Counted from the first letter of the stretch, positions 23,960 through 33,431 are shown. The stretch: DNA of 40,863 bases from Pseudomonas fontis (GCF_028656955.1 NZ_JAMDGY010000117.1:1-40863); one strand, 5' to 3'. Numbers and translations: made by a program. The notes: generated by a model from the sequence alone, not told the origin.

Positions 23960-25324
23960 TCAAGCCTGGGTCAGGTACCAGCGCCAGTCCTGCTCGCCGA
24001 CTTCGGCCATGAACTGACGGTATTCGGCGCGCTTGACGGCCAGGTACACACGCAGGAACGCCTCGCCGAAGGCTTCACGGGCCCAGCTCGAACGCTCCAG
24101 GGCGTTCAGCGAGGTCAGCCAGTCGGTGGGCAGCAGTACCTTGGCCTGGGCATAGCCGTTGCCTTCGACCGGTGCACCCGGGTCGAGCTGCTGGCGAATG
24201 CCGTGGTGCAGGCTGGCGAGAATCGCCGCGGCGGCCAGGTACGGGTTGGCGTCGGCACCGCAGATGCGATGCTCGACATGCCGTGTATGCGCCGGGCCGC
24301 CGGGTACGCGCAGGCTCACGGTGCGGTTGTCGACCCCCCAGGTCGGTGCCAGCGGGGCATAGCTGTTGGCCTGGAAGCGCCGGTAGGAGTTGGCATTCGG
24401 GCAGAACAGCAACAGCGAATCCAGCAGCAACTCAAGCATGCCGCCCACCGCCTGGCGCAGCAGCGGCGTGCCGGCCTTGTCTTCGCTGGCGAACAGGTTG
24501 TTGCCGTCGGCGTCGGCCAGGCTCACGTGCATGTGCATGCCGGTGCCGGCCAGGTCGTCGAACGGCTTGGCCATGAAGCAGGCCTGCATGCCGTGCTTGT
24601 GCGCCACGCCCTTGACCACGCGCTTGTAGCGTACGGCCTGGTCCATCGCCAGCAGGGCGTCGCCATGTTCCAGGGTGATCTCAACCTGGCCGGGGGCGTA
24701 TTCGGAGATGGCCGTGCGTGCCGGAATGCCCTGGGCCTTGCAGGCTGCGTAGAGGTCGGCAAGGAACGGCTCGATCTGTTCCAGCTCGCGCAGGCCGTAG
24801 ACCTGGGTGCCGCGTGGGCGGTTGCCGTCATTGTCCAGGGCCGGCTGTGGGCGGCCTTGCGGGTCACGCTTCTGATCGAGCAGATAGAACTCCAGCTCGC
24901 AGGCCATGATCGGGTGATAACCCTCGGCCTTGAGCGCGTCGACCACCCGTACCAGCAGTTGGCGCGGGTCGGCGACGGTTGCCGGCAGGCCTTCGCTGGG
25001 GTGCATGCTGACCTGCACGGCTGCCGTCGGCATCTGTCGCCACGGCAGGCGCACCAGGCTGCCCTCCAGTGGGTAGGCGCGGCAGTCGATATCGCCCACG
25101 TCCCAGACCAGCCCGGAGTTCTCGACGTCTTCGCCATTGAGGGTCAGGCCGAGGATGGTGCTGGGCAGCGGCCGGCCGCTTTCATACACGGCCAGCAACT
25201 CTTCGCGGTGCAGCAGCTTGCCGCGTGGCACGCCGTTGGCGTCGAGGATGAACAGCTCGACCATCTCGATATCGGGGTTGGCAGCCAGGAAAGCCTCGGC
25301 CTGGGCCAGGGGGGCAAAAGACAT
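23960..25324 (-). CDS. Gamma-glutamylpolyamine synthetase (PauA/PuuA-like)
   Basis: A 454-residue class I glutamine synthetase fold: metal-binding ACELEFYLLD, EYAPGQVEITLEH, GTGMHMHVSLADADG (the ATP/metal His) and NSYRRFQANSYAP, with C-terminal RICGADANPYLAAAAILA. It lacks the adenylylation-loop Tyr of true GlnA and matches the PuuA/PauA ligases that glutamylate polyamines, the first step before the adjacent oxidase. The start is the ATG at 25324. A 54-aa ORF with a good ribosome site lies 95 bases upstream on the same strand. Confidence 0.88.
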   Translation of the reverse strand: MSFAPLAQAEAFLAANPDIEMVELFILDANGVPRGKLLHREELLAVYESGRPLPSTILGLTLNGEDVENSGLVWDVGDIDCRAYPLEGSLVRLPWRQMPTAAVQVSMHPSEGLPATVADPRQLLVRVVDALKAEGYHPIMACELEFYLLDQKRDPQGRPQPALDNDGNRPRGTQVYGLRELEQIEPFLADLYAACKAQGIPARTAISEYAPGQVEITLEHGDALLAMDQAVRYKRVVKGVAHKHGMQACFMAKPFDDLAGTGMHMHVSLADADGNNLFASEDKAGTPLLRQAVGGMLELLLDSLLLFCPNANSYRRFQANSYAPLAPTWGVDNRTVSLRVPGGPAHTRHVEHRICGADANPYLAAAAILASLHHGIRQQLDPGAPVEGNGYAQAKVLLPTDWLTSLNALERSSWAREAFGEAFLRVYLAVKRAEYRQFMAEVGEQDWRWYLTQA

Positions 25325-25419
25325 GGGGTGCTCGCTCGCGCCTCGGGGCGCTCTTGACCCAGCGCGTAAAGCGCTCAGTCGGATCGACAGGAAGTCCGGC
25401 CGAAGGTCGGCCAGCAGGT

Positions 25420-25584
25420 TCAGTCAGCAGCGAGTCGGGTGTCTGGTGGGCGGGCATGGCGGCAGTGCCACAAGGCCCAGAAGGCGAGGATGATGTGCAC
25501 CAGCGGATTTTCACCAGAGCGGGCCCGCACCTTCGGGAACGAAGGCTGCGTGGTAGGGCGGGGCGAGCTCAGGGGTGAAGTCAT
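25420..25584 (-). CDS. Small hydrophobic-core protein, 54 aa
   Basis: A 54-codon ORF (MTSPLSSPRPTTQPSFPKVR onward) with GGGAG nine bases before the ATG. A basic, Pro/Ser-rich N-terminus leads into NPLVHIILAFWALWHCRHA (about residues 27-45), a short hydrophobic, Trp-rich segment that could be a single membrane anchor, and the tail is DTRLAAD. No family is recognised. It lies 95 bases upstream of the glutamylpolyamine synthetase and may be its leader gene. The flanks of the 445-base gap hold no other gene; 25585-25769 is relatively AT-rich and probably carries divergent promoters. Confidence 0.6.
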   Translation of the reverse strand: MTSPLSSPRPTTQPSFPKVRARSGENPLVHIILAFWALWHCRHARPPDTRLAAD

Positions 25585-25769
25585 GCCCGGATACTCCCAT
25601 GCCGTCGAAGGTTCATTAAATCAGCGTTTGTATACCTTCAGATAATCATCGGCTAAACAAAGCCCGCCGCCGTTGCGTCGTGCCGAGGGCCGGCAAATCT
25701 GCGACAATCCCCGGCCAAACCAAGCCGATCATGTAAAAGCAGGCTCACCTGCATTATTAAAAAGACGTC

Positions 25770-28700
25770 ATGACTGACCAGAACACCGCCATCGAGCAAC
25801 TGCTGAAAAACCTCGATCACGCCATGATCGCCGAGCGCCATCGCCTGCGTCGGCAACTGCACGAGCTGCGCAAGCGCCCCGATGAGGCCAAGCTCGCCCA
25901 GTGGGCCGAGAAGGTCCAGGCGTCCTTCGACCAGGTCGCCGCGCGCAAAGCCAGCGTGCCGAGCATCCGTTACGACGACAGCCTGCCGATTGCCGCCAAG
26001 CGTGACGAGATCAAGAAGGTCCTCGCCGAGCACCAGGTGCTGATCATCGCCGGCGAGACCGGTTCGGGCAAAACCACCCAGTTGCCGAAGATCTGCCTGG
26101 AACTGGGGCGTGGCCAGCATGGCCAGATCGCCCATACCCAGCCACGCCGGATCGCGGCGCGCAGCGTTGCCACGCGGGTGGCCGAAGAGCTCGGCACGCC
26201 ACTGGGGGCGCTGGTCGGCTACCAGGTGCGCTTCGAAGACCAGAGCGATGCCAATACCCTGGTCAAGTTGATGACCGACGGTATCCTGCTGGCCGAAACC
26301 CAGCACGACCGCTTCCTTGAGCGCTACGACACGATCATCGTCGACGAAGCCCACGAGCGCAGCCTGAACATCGACTTCCTGCTCGGTTACCTCAAGACCC
26401 TGCTGCCGCGTCGCCCGGACCTGAAGGTCATCATCACCTCGGCGACCATTGACCTTGAGCGTTTCTCCAAGCACTTCAACGATGCCCCGATCATCGAAGT
26501 GTCGGGCCGCACCTACCCGGTGGACACCTGGTACCGGCCGCTGACCAGCGAGCAGGACGAGGAAGGCAACCGCGTCGAGGACGACCTGACGGTTGACCAG
26601 GCGATCCTGGCCACCCTCGATGAAATTGCCGCGTACGAGCGTGGCAACGGCAAGGGCCCGGGCGATGTGCTGGTGTTCCTGCCGGGCGAGCGCGAGATTC
26701 GCGACGCCGCAGAAATGCTGCGCAAGGCGCAATTGCGCCATACCGAGATCCTGCCGCTGTATGCGCGGCTGTCGCCGGCTGAACAGCAGAAGATTTTCCA
26801 GTCCCATCCGGGCCGCCGCGTGGTGCTGGCGACCAACGTCGCGGAAACCTCGCTGACCGTGCCGGGCATTCGCTATGTGATCGACAGCGGTACCGCGCGC
26901 ATCAGCCGCTACAGCTACCGCGCCAAGGTCCAGCGCCTGCCGATCGAGGCGGTGTCGCAGGCCAGTGCCAACCAGCGTAAGGGCCGCTGTGGCCGGGTCG
27001 AGCCGGGCATTTGCGTGCGCTTGTACAGCGAAGAGGATTTCAACGCGCGGCCGGCGTTTACCGACCCGGAAATCCTGCGTACCAATCTGGCGGCGGTGAT
27101 CCTGCAGATGCTCCATCTGCACCTGGGCGCCATCGATGCCTTCCCGTTCATCGAGCCGCCGGATGGCAAGGCCATCAGTGACGGCTTCAACCTGTTGCAG
27201 GAGCTTTCGGCGGTCAACCGCGAGAACCAGCTGACCCCGCTTGGCCGCCAGTTGGCGCGCTTGCCGGTGGACCCACGGCTGGGCCGCATGCTGCTCGAAG
27301 GCGCCAAGCAGGGCAGCCTGCAGGAACTGCTGATCGTCGCCAGTGCGCTGTCGGTGCAGGACCCGCGCGAGCGTCCGCCCGAGCGGCAACAGGCAGCGGA
27401 CCAGGCCCATGCGCAGTGGAAGGACGTCGATTCCGACTTCGCCGCGCTGGTCAACCTGTGGCGCGGCTTTGAAGAGCAGCGCCAGGCGCTGACCGCCAGC
27501 CCGCTGCGCAACTGGTGCCGCAAGAACTTCCTCAATTACCTGCGCCTGCGCGAATGGCGCGATTCGCACCGTCAGCTCAGCCTGATCTGCCGCGACCTGC
27601 AACTGAGCATCAACAAGGAGCCGGCGGACTATCCGAAACTGCACAAGGCGATCCTCTCCGGCCTGCTCAGCCAGATCGGCCAGAAGAGCGAAGACGGCGA
27701 CTACCTTGGCGCGCGCCAGCGGCGTTTCTGGATACACCCGTCCTCCGGGCTGGGCAAGAAGCGCCCGCAATGGCTGATGACCGCAGAGCTGGTGGAAACC
27801 ACCAAGCTCTATGCGCGCATGGTCGCCAAGATCGATTCGGACTGGATCGAGCCGCTGGCCGGGCACCTGATCAAGAAGAACCACTTCGAGCCGCACTGGG
27901 AGAAGAAGCGCGGCCAGGTGGTGGCCTTTGAGCAGGTCACGCTGTACGGCCTGATCGTGGTGGGGCGCCGCGCCGTGCACTACGGCCCGATTGACCCGCA
28001 GATGTCCCGTGAGCTGTTTATCCGCGAAGCGCTGGTGGGCGGTGAGATCCAGTCGCGGGCCAAGTGCCTGGCGGCCAACACCCGCCTGCTGGAGCAGCTC
28101 GACGAGCTGGAAGCCAAGGCGCGTCGGCGCGACATCCTGGCCGACGAAGAAACCCTCTACGGCTTCTACGAAGCGCGCCTGCCGGCCGAGATCCACCAGA
28201 CCGCGACCTTTGACAGCTGGTACCGGGTGACCAGCCAGAAAGACCCGCAGCTGCTGATCATGCGCGAAGAAGACGTGCTGGCCCGCGAGGCCAGTGAAGT
28301 CACCGCCGCGCAGTACCCGGACACCCTGCGCCTGGGCGACCTGAGCCTGGCACTGACCTACCATTTCGAGCCGAATCACCCGCGTGACGGCGTTACCGTG
28401 CGCGTCCCGGCGCCGCTGTTGCCAAGCTTGCCGGGCGATCGCCTGGAATGGCTGGTGCCCGGCCTGCTCGAAGCCAAGTGCATTGCCCTGGTGCGCAACC
28501 TGCCCAAGGCGCTGCGCAAGAACTTCGTGCCGGTGCCGGACTTCGTCAAGGCGGCGCTGCCGCGCATGACCTTCGGCGAGGGCTCGCTGCCCCAGGCGCT
28601 GGGTCGCGAGCTGCTGCGCATGACCGGCGCGCGGGTTAGCGATGAAGCCTGGGCCGAGTCGGCCGCGCAGGTCGAAGGCCACCTGAAGATGAACATCGAA

Positions 28701-29681
28701 GTGGTCGATGGCCAGGGTAAGTTCCTCGGCGAAGGCCGCGACTTCGCCGAGCTGACCGCACGCTTCGTCGCGGCCAGCCAGGCCGCGCTGGCCGTGCCGC
28801 AATCGGCGAAAAGCCAGCAGCCGGTGCAAGCCAAAGTCTTCGCCGAGATCGCCCAGTCCACCCAGCAGAAGATCGCCGGGCTGTCGATGACGGTCTACCC
28901 CGCGTTGGTGGAAGAGGGCGGCACGGTCAAGGAAGGGCGCTTCTCGACCCTGGCCGAGGCGGAGTATCAACATCGCCGGGCCCTGCAACGCCTGCTGCTG
29001 CAGCAACTGGCCGAGCCGGCCAAGTTCCTGCGCGGCAAGCTGCCGGGGCAGACCGAGCTGGGGCTGTTGTACCGCGAGTTGGGGCGTGTCGATGCGCTGA
29101 TCGAGGACATCCTCCTGGCCAGCCTCGACAGTTGCATCCTTGAAGGTGAAAGCACCTTGCCGCGTGACGGCGCCGGGCTGGCCTCGCTGGCCGAGCGCAA
29201 GCGCGGCAGCTGGACCGAGCACGCTGAGCGCCTGGCCCGCCTGACCCTGGAGATCCTCAAGCTCTGGCACGGCCTGCAAAAACGCTTCAAGGGCAAGATC
29301 GACCTGGCCCAGGCGGTTGCCCTGAACGATATCAAGCAGCAGTTGGCCCACCTGGTGTACCCGGGCTTTGTCCGCGAAGCTCCGGGTGCCTGGCTCAAGG
29401 AGTTGCCGCGCTACCTCAAGGCGGTCGAGTTGCGTTTGGAGAAGCTCGGCAGCCAGGTGCAGAAGGACCGCGTGTGGAGCGGCGAGCTCAACGGCCTGTG
29501 GGCGCAATACAAGGCCCGTGCCGACAAGCATGCCCAGGAAGGCAAGCGCGATGAGCAACTGGTGCTCTACCGCTGGTGGCTCGAGGAATACCGGGTGTCG
29601 CTGTTTGCCCAGCAACTGGGTACAAAAGTGCCGATTTCCGACAAACGACTGAGCAAGCAGTGGAGTCAGGTGGAAGCCTAA
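25770..29681 (+). CDS. hrpA: ATP-dependent RNA helicase HrpA
   Basis: A 1303-residue DEAH-box helicase. Walker A is GETGSGKT (95-102), the Walker B DEAH box is at 192-195 (IIVDEAHERS), SAT follows in VIITSATIDLERF, and motif VI is SQASANQRKGRCGR. HA2, OB-fold and the long bacterial HrpA C-terminal domain (DUF3418) follow. The length fits the E. coli enzyme (1300 residues). HrpA unwinds RNA with 3' to 5' polarity and helps rescue stalled ribosomes in E. coli. No strong ribosome site is visible before the ATG at 25770. The strand opposite is also open for over 1300 codons, a GC-bias effect. Confidence 0.96.
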   Translation: MTDQNTAIEQLLKNLDHAMIAERHRLRRQLHELRKRPDEAKLAQWAEKVQASFDQVAARKASVPSIRYDDSLPIAAKRDEIKKVLAEHQVLIIAGETGSGKTTQLPKICLELGRGQHGQIAHTQPRRIAARSVATRVAEELGTPLGALVGYQVRFEDQSDANTLVKLMTDGILLAETQHDRFLERYDTIIVDEAHERSLNIDFLLGYLKTLLPRRPDLKVIITSATIDLERFSKHFNDAPIIEVSGRTYPVDTWYRPLTSEQDEEGNRVEDDLTVDQAILATLDEIAAYERGNGKGPGDVLVFLPGEREIRDAAEMLRKAQLRHTEILPLYARLSPAEQQKIFQSHPGRRVVLATNVAETSLTVPGIRYVIDSGTARISRYSYRAKVQRLPIEAVSQASANQRKGRCGRVEPGICVRLYSEEDFNARPAFTDPEILRTNLAAVILQMLHLHLGAIDAFPFIEPPDGKAISDGFNLLQELSAVNRENQLTPLGRQLARLPVDPRLGRMLLEGAKQGSLQELLIVASALSVQDPRERPPERQQAADQAHAQWKDVDSDFAALVNLWRGFEEQRQALTASPLRNWCRKNFLNYLRLREWRDSHRQLSLICRDLQLSINKEPADYPKLHKAILSGLLSQIGQKSEDGDYLGARQRRFWIHPSSGLGKKRPQWLMTAELVETTKLYARMVAKIDSDWIEPLAGHLIKKNHFEPHWEKKRGQVVAFEQVTLYGLIVVGRRAVHYGPIDPQMSRELFIREALVGGEIQSRAKCLAANTRLLEQLDELEAKARRRDILADEETLYGFYEARLPAEIHQTATFDSWYRVTSQKDPQLLIMREEDVLAREASEVTAAQYPDTLRLGDLSLALTYHFEPNHPRDGVTVRVPAPLLPSLPGDRLEWLVPGLLEAKCIALVRNLPKALRKNFVPVPDFVKAALPRMTFGEGSLPQALGRELLRMTGARVSDEAWAESAAQVEGHLKMNIEVVDGQGKFLGEGRDFAELTARFVAASQAALAVPQSAKSQQPVQAKVFAEIAQSTQQKIAGLSMTVYPALVEEGGTVKEGRFSTLAEAEYQHRRALQRLLLQQLAEPAKFLRGKLPGQTELGLLYRELGRVDALIEDILLASLDSCILEGESTLPRDGAGLASLAERKRGSWTEHAERLARLTLEILKLWHGLQKRFKGKIDLAQAVALNDIKQQLAHLVYPGFVREAPGAWLKELPRYLKAVELRLEKLGSQVQKDRVWSGELNGLWAQYKARADKHAQEGKRDEQLVLYRWWLEEYRVSLFAQQLGTKVPISDKRLSKQWSQVEA

Positions 29682-29714
29682 ACCCCCGAAGTTGTGGCAC
29701 ACTTGGCCGATAAT

Positions 29715-29747
29715 CGTGGCCGCTGGGGCAAACCCGCAGCGGCCACG
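29715..29747. other. Strong hairpin after hrpA
   Basis: A perfect 11-base stem (CGTGGCCGCTG / CAGCGGCCACG) with an inner GGG/CCC pairing. It is followed by GCGTTTACC rather than a T-run, so it may be a weak or Rho-assisted terminator between hrpA and the KAS III-like gene. Confidence 0.55.
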
Positions 29748-29890
29748 CGTTTACCGAATGCAACATCAGGCAGCGGCCCCGGGATCCGGGCTCATTGCCT
29801 GCAAGAGTTGGCACTGGCGTGCCAGCTGACCGAACCGATCAGGTCGTTGCCCGCCAGGCAGCGGCCGCGAACCCGAACAGAGGAACGACC

Positions 29891-31012
29891 GTGCATAACG
29901 TCGTGATCAGCGGCACCGGCCTGTACACCCCGGCCAACAGCATCTCCAACGAAGAGCTGGTGGAATCCTTCAACGCCTACGTCAACCAGTTCAATGCCGA
30001 CAACGCTGGCGCCATCGAGCGCGGCGAAGTCCAGGCCCTGGCCGAGTCCAGCGCCGCCTTCATCGAAAAGGCCTCGGGCATCAAGAGCCGTTTCGTCATG
30101 GACAAGGCCGGCATCCTCGACCCGCAGCGCATGACCCCGCGCCTGCCCGAGCGCGCCAACGACGAGCCGTCGATCCTCTGCGAAATGGCCGTTGCTGCGG
30201 CCAAGCAGGCCCTGGAGCGCGCTGGCCGCACCGCCGCTGACGTCGACGCGGTGATCGTCGCCTGCTCCAACCTGCAGCGTCCTTACCCGGCCATCGCCAT
30301 CGAAGTGCAAATGGCCCTGGGCATCAACGGCTTCGGCTTCGACATGAACGTTGCCTGTTCCTCGGCCACCTTCGGCATCCAGACCGCCTGCAACAGCGTG
30401 CAACTGGGCCAGGCCCGTTCCGTGCTGGTGGTCAGCCCGGAGATCTGCACCGGCCACCTGAACTTCCGCGACCGCGACAGCCACTTCATCTTCGGTGATG
30501 CGGCCACGGCCGTGCTGGTCGAGCGTGCCGACCTGGCGACTTCGGAACATCAGTTCGACATCGTCAGCACCAAGCTGCTGACGCAGTTCTCCAACAACAT
30601 CCGCAACAACTTCGGCTTCCTCAACCGCGCGGCGGAAGAGGGCGCCAACGCCTCGGACAAACTCTTCGTGCAGGAAGGCCGCAAGGTGTTCCGCGAGGTC
30701 TGCCCGATGGTTGCCGAGCTGATCGCCCAGCACCTGGCCGAGAACAGCCTCAACGTCGGCGACGTCAAGCGCTTCTGGCTGCACCAGGCCAACCTCAGCA
30801 TGAACCACCTGATCGTCAAGAAGCTGCTGGGTCGTGACGCGCTGGAAGAAGAAGCCCCGGTAATTCTCGACACCTACGCCAACACCAGCTCGGCCGGCTC
30901 GGTGATTGCCCTGCACAAGCACCAGGACGATCTGCCCCAGGGTGCGCTGGGTGTGCTTAGCTCCTTTGGTGCCGGTTATTCGATCGGTAGCGTGATTTTG
31001 CGCAAACGTTGA
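29891..31012 (+). CDS. Beta-ketoacyl-ACP synthase III-like enzyme
   Basis: A 373-residue KAS III-type condensing enzyme with the Cys-His-Asn triad: Cys156 in MNVACSSATF, His298 in WLHQANLSMN and Asn331 in YANTSSAGS. It is longer than housekeeping FabH (about 317 residues). It resembles the P. aeruginosa PA3286 type, reported to condense medium-chain acyl-CoA with malonyl-ACP and so shunt beta-oxidation products into fatty acid synthesis; the comparison is from memory. The start is GTG at 29891 with GAGGAA six bases upstream, not the upstream open frame from 29795. An ECF sigma/anti-sigma pair follows 61 bases later. Confidence 0.88.
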   Translation: MHNVVISGTGLYTPANSISNEELVESFNAYVNQFNADNAGAIERGEVQALAESSAAFIEKASGIKSRFVMDKAGILDPQRMTPRLPERANDEPSILCEMAVAAAKQALERAGRTAADVDAVIVACSNLQRPYPAIAIEVQMALGINGFGFDMNVACSSATFGIQTACNSVQLGQARSVLVVSPEICTGHLNFRDRDSHFIFGDAATAVLVERADLATSEHQFDIVSTKLLTQFSNNIRNNFGFLNRAAEEGANASDKLFVQEGRKVFREVCPMVAELIAQHLAENSLNVGDVKRFWLHQANLSMNHLIVKKLLGRDALEEEAPVILDTYANTSSAGSVIALHKHQDDLPQGALGVLSSFGAGYSIGSVILRKR

Positions 31013-31019
31013 GTTCGGC

Positions 31020-31045
31020 TGTAACAAGCTGCACTCATCGACGTC
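31020..31045 (+). promoter_or_regulatory. Candidate ECF-type promoter before sigma gene
   Basis: TGTAAC (31020-31025) and CGTC (31042-31045) are 16 bases apart, matching the general AAC / CGTC pattern of ECF promoters. It lies in the 61-base gap before the sigma factor, about 29 bases from its ATG, so autoregulation is plausible. Confidence 0.45.
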
Positions 31046-31073
31046 CATTGGGCACGTTCAGGATGAGGTGGCA

Positions 31074-31685
31074 ATGTCAGTCGAAATTGAAGCACGCTTG
31101 CTTGAGCGCCTGCTGGTCGGAGACCAGCAGGCCTTCAGGGAACTGGTAACGACCTACCAGGGCGCCATGCGCGCCGTGGCTCACGCCATATTGGGCAGCC
31201 GCCAGGCCGACGAGGCCGTGCAGGATGCCTGGCTGGCGGTGGTACGCAGCCTGCCGGGCTTTCAGGGGCGTTCCAGCCTCAAGACCTGGCTGTTGACCAT
31301 CACGGCCAACGCCGCCAAGACGCGCTACAAGCAGAACCGCCGCGAGGTGCTGCTCGATGACCTGCCGTCGCCCCATGGCACCATTGGCGCCGAACGGTTC
31401 TCCGGTGACGGCCACTGGCTGCTGGCGCCTTCCTCCTGGCACGAAGACACCCCTGAAGCCTTGCTCAGCCAGGAAGAGCTGCGCGAGTGCCTGGAAAAAA
31501 CCCTGATCGGCCTGCCCAACCTGCAAAGCAGCGTATTGTTGTTGCGCGAGCGTCAAGGGCTGGAATTGGAGGAAATCTGTAATCTTTTGGAGATATCGCT
31601 CTCCAATGTCCGCGTGCTGTTGCACCGGGCGAGGCTGAAGGTCTTCGCCACCCTGGAACACTTCGAGGATACCGGCCAATGCTGA
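31074..31685 (+). CDS. ECF RNA polymerase sigma factor
   Basis: A 203-residue ECF sigma factor: sigma-2 (about 15-80, with SRQADEAVQDAWLAVVRSL and SLKTWLLTITANAAKTRYKQ) and sigma-4 (about 135-190, with LELEEICNLLEISLSNVRVL). GAGG at 31065-31068 favours the ATG at 31074 over a GTG at 31068. Its stop overlaps the next gene, a zinc-type anti-sigma factor, by seven bases. In P. aeruginosa a similar sigma gene follows the PA3286-type synthase. The signal it responds to is unknown; the neighbouring porin suggests the cell envelope. Confidence 0.92.
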   Translation: MSVEIEARLLERLLVGDQQAFRELVTTYQGAMRAVAHAILGSRQADEAVQDAWLAVVRSLPGFQGRSSLKTWLLTITANAAKTRYKQNRREVLLDDLPSPHGTIGAERFSGDGHWLLAPSSWHEDTPEALLSQEELRECLEKTLIGLPNLQSSVLLLRERQGLELEEICNLLEISLSNVRVLLHRARLKVFATLEHFEDTGQC

Positions 31686-31918
31686 GCTGCAAGGAACTGG
31701 TCGCGCGCTCAAGCGACTATCTGGATGGACAACTGACCTTTGCCGGCTACCTGCAAGCCCGGCAGCACCTGCTGTTCTGCAAAAACTGCCGCCGCTTCAT
31801 CAAGCAGATGCGCCTGGCCCAGGCGACGATCAAGGCCATGCCGGAGCCGGTGGTAGATGACACTGACGAACTCGTCCAGCGCATGACCGAGGCCCATCGC
31901 AACCGCAACAGGCCGTGA
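31679..31918 (+). CDS. Zinc-finger anti-sigma factor
   Basis: A 79-residue protein with the H-x3-C-x2-C zinc motif as His30, Cys34 and Cys37 (ARQHLLFCKNC), plus Cys4 near the N-terminus as a possible fourth ligand. That makes it a ZAS/zf-HC2 type anti-sigma factor. It has no transmembrane segment, so it is a soluble partner, perhaps redox-responsive. The ATG at 31679 lies inside the end of the sigma gene (overlap of seven bases), typical of sigma/anti-sigma pairs. No terminator is obvious in the 199 bases before the porin. Confidence 0.88.
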   Translation: MLSCKELVARSSDYLDGQLTFAGYLQARQHLLFCKNCRRFIKQMRLAQATIKAMPEPVVDDTDELVQRMTEAHRNRNRP

Positions 31919-32117
31919 AAACCCGCTGCGAGGCCCTGCAATGGGGTCTTTCGGCTTATTCGTATTCGAAGTAAAAAGTTCCGTTGTCACAAAATCTTTA
32001 TCTAATAGCCACCAATCTGACATCCCCTATCGCCAAGATTCCTCCCCAGCACAAGTGGCCTGAGCCGCGTGTTTTTTCAACGTAATCAAGACCATAAACG
32101 TTAGGGGAGCAACTTCG

Positions 32118-33431
32118 ATGATCCGTAAGCACTTCGCCGGTTTCGTAGCCAGCGCTTTGGCAATGGCCGTTACCGCCCAGGCTTTCGCGGGCACCGTGAC
32201 TACCGACGGCGCCGATATCGTAGTCAAGACCAAGGGTGGCCTCGAGGTCGCTACCACCGACAAGGAATTCAGCTTCAAGCTGGGCGGTCGGATCCAGGCT
32301 GACTACAGCCGTTTCGACGGTTTCTACACCAACAATGGCAACACTGCCGACGCCGGCTACTTCCGTCGTGCTTACCTGGAATTGGGCGGTGTGATGTACA
32401 CCGACTGGGCTTACCAGATTGCCTACGACTTCTCGCACAACTCCGGCGGTGACAACCGCTCTGAGGACGGCTACTTCGACGAAGCTTCGCTGGCGTACAA
32501 CGGCTTCAAGCCAGTGTCGATCAAGATCGGTCGTTTCGACCCTGAGTTCGGCCTGGAAAAAGCCACCAGCTCCAAGTGGGTAACCGCACAAGAGCGTAAC
32601 GCCGCGTACGATCTGGTCGACTGGACCAACTCGCACAACGGTGGTCTGGGTATCCAGGCTTCGGGCAACGTTGGCGACTCGCTGTACGGTTCGGCCGGTA
32701 TGTTTGCCAAGGACGCCACCAACCAGGACAAGGACGGCGACAGCACCAAGCAGTTCAACCTGCGTGCCGTCTTCGCCCCGATGCACGACTCGGGCAACGT
32801 CCTGCACTTCGGCGTCAACTACGCTCAGCGTGATCTGTCTGACACCGCGTTCGATGGTCGTATCCGCAGCCGTCTGGGCATGCGTGGTGTGAGCACCGAC
32901 GGTGGCCAGGATGCCGGCACCAACGGCAACCGCCTGACCCTGGCTGGCGCCAACAACACCCCGGCCGGCGCTTACGACACTGACAAGGCCTGGGGCCTGG
33001 AAGCCGCCTTCGCTACTGGCCCGTTCTCGGTACAGGGTGAATACGTCAAGCGTACCGTCGAAGCTGACGGCGCTGCCTACAAGGACATCAAGGCTGACGG
33101 TTACTACGGTCAAGTGGCCTACACCATCACCGGTGAAGCCCGTGGCTACAAGCTCGGCAAGTTCGACAGCATCAAGCCGCAGAACAAGCAGATTGGTGCC
33201 TGGGAAGTCTTCTACCGCTATGACCACCTCAGCGCTGATGACGACAACGGTGCATTCGCCAACGTTGGCGACATCGAAGGCAAGGTCCACAACGTGGGTC
33301 TGAACTGGTACGCCAACGAAGCGATCAAGCTGAGCGGCGTATACGTCAAGGCTAACGTGGAAAACGCGAAAAACGCTGCCGGCGACGACAGTGGCGACGG
33401 TTTCGTAATGCGCGCGCAGTACGTGTTCTAA
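32118..33431 (+). CDS. OprO/OprP-type outer-membrane porin
   Basis: A 437-residue outer-membrane porin with a 24-residue signal peptide ending AFA before G. The mature part has alternating beta-strand patterns and the OprO/OprP family landmarks: FKLGGRIQADYSRFDGFYTN near the start, RRAYLELGGVMYTDWAYQIA, IKIGRFDPEFGLEKATSSKW, and a C-terminal aromatic Phe in RAQYVF needed for BAM assembly. Family members pass phosphate or polyphosphate; phosphate selectivity here is by family only. GGGGAG nine bases before the ATG sets the start. A strong terminator follows, so it is monocistronic at its 3' end. Confidence 0.9.
   Translation: MIRKHFAGFVASALAMAVTAQAFAGTVTTDGADIVVKTKGGLEVATTDKEFSFKLGGRIQADYSRFDGFYTNNGNTADAGYFRRAYLELGGVMYTDWAYQIAYDFSHNSGGDNRSEDGYFDEASLAYNGFKPVSIKIGRFDPEFGLEKATSSKWVTAQERNAAYDLVDWTNSHNGGLGIQASGNVGDSLYGSAGMFAKDATNQDKDGDSTKQFNLRAVFAPMHDSGNVLHFGVNYAQRDLSDTAFDGRIRSRLGMRGVSTDGGQDAGTNGNRLTLAGANNTPAGAYDTDKAWGLEAAFATGPFSVQGEYVKRTVEADGAAYKDIKADGYYGQVAYTITGEARGYKLGKFDSIKPQNKQIGAWEVFYRYDHLSADDDNGAFANVGDIEGKVHNVGLNWYANEAIKLSGVYVKANVENAKNAAGDDSGDGFVMRAQYVF

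Noticed and set aside
25653..29702. A 1349-codon open frame antisense to hrpA
   Set aside because: It mirrors hrpA codon positions in GC-rich DNA, has Gln/His/Leu-rich low-complexity composition and no domain; hrpA itself has all helicase motifs.
31984..32003. Possible Pho box (TTGTCAC-AAAA-TCTTTAT) before the porin
   Set aside because: The first half matches CTGTCAT partly, but the second half matches only about three of seven bases; too weak to call despite the OprO/OprP family.
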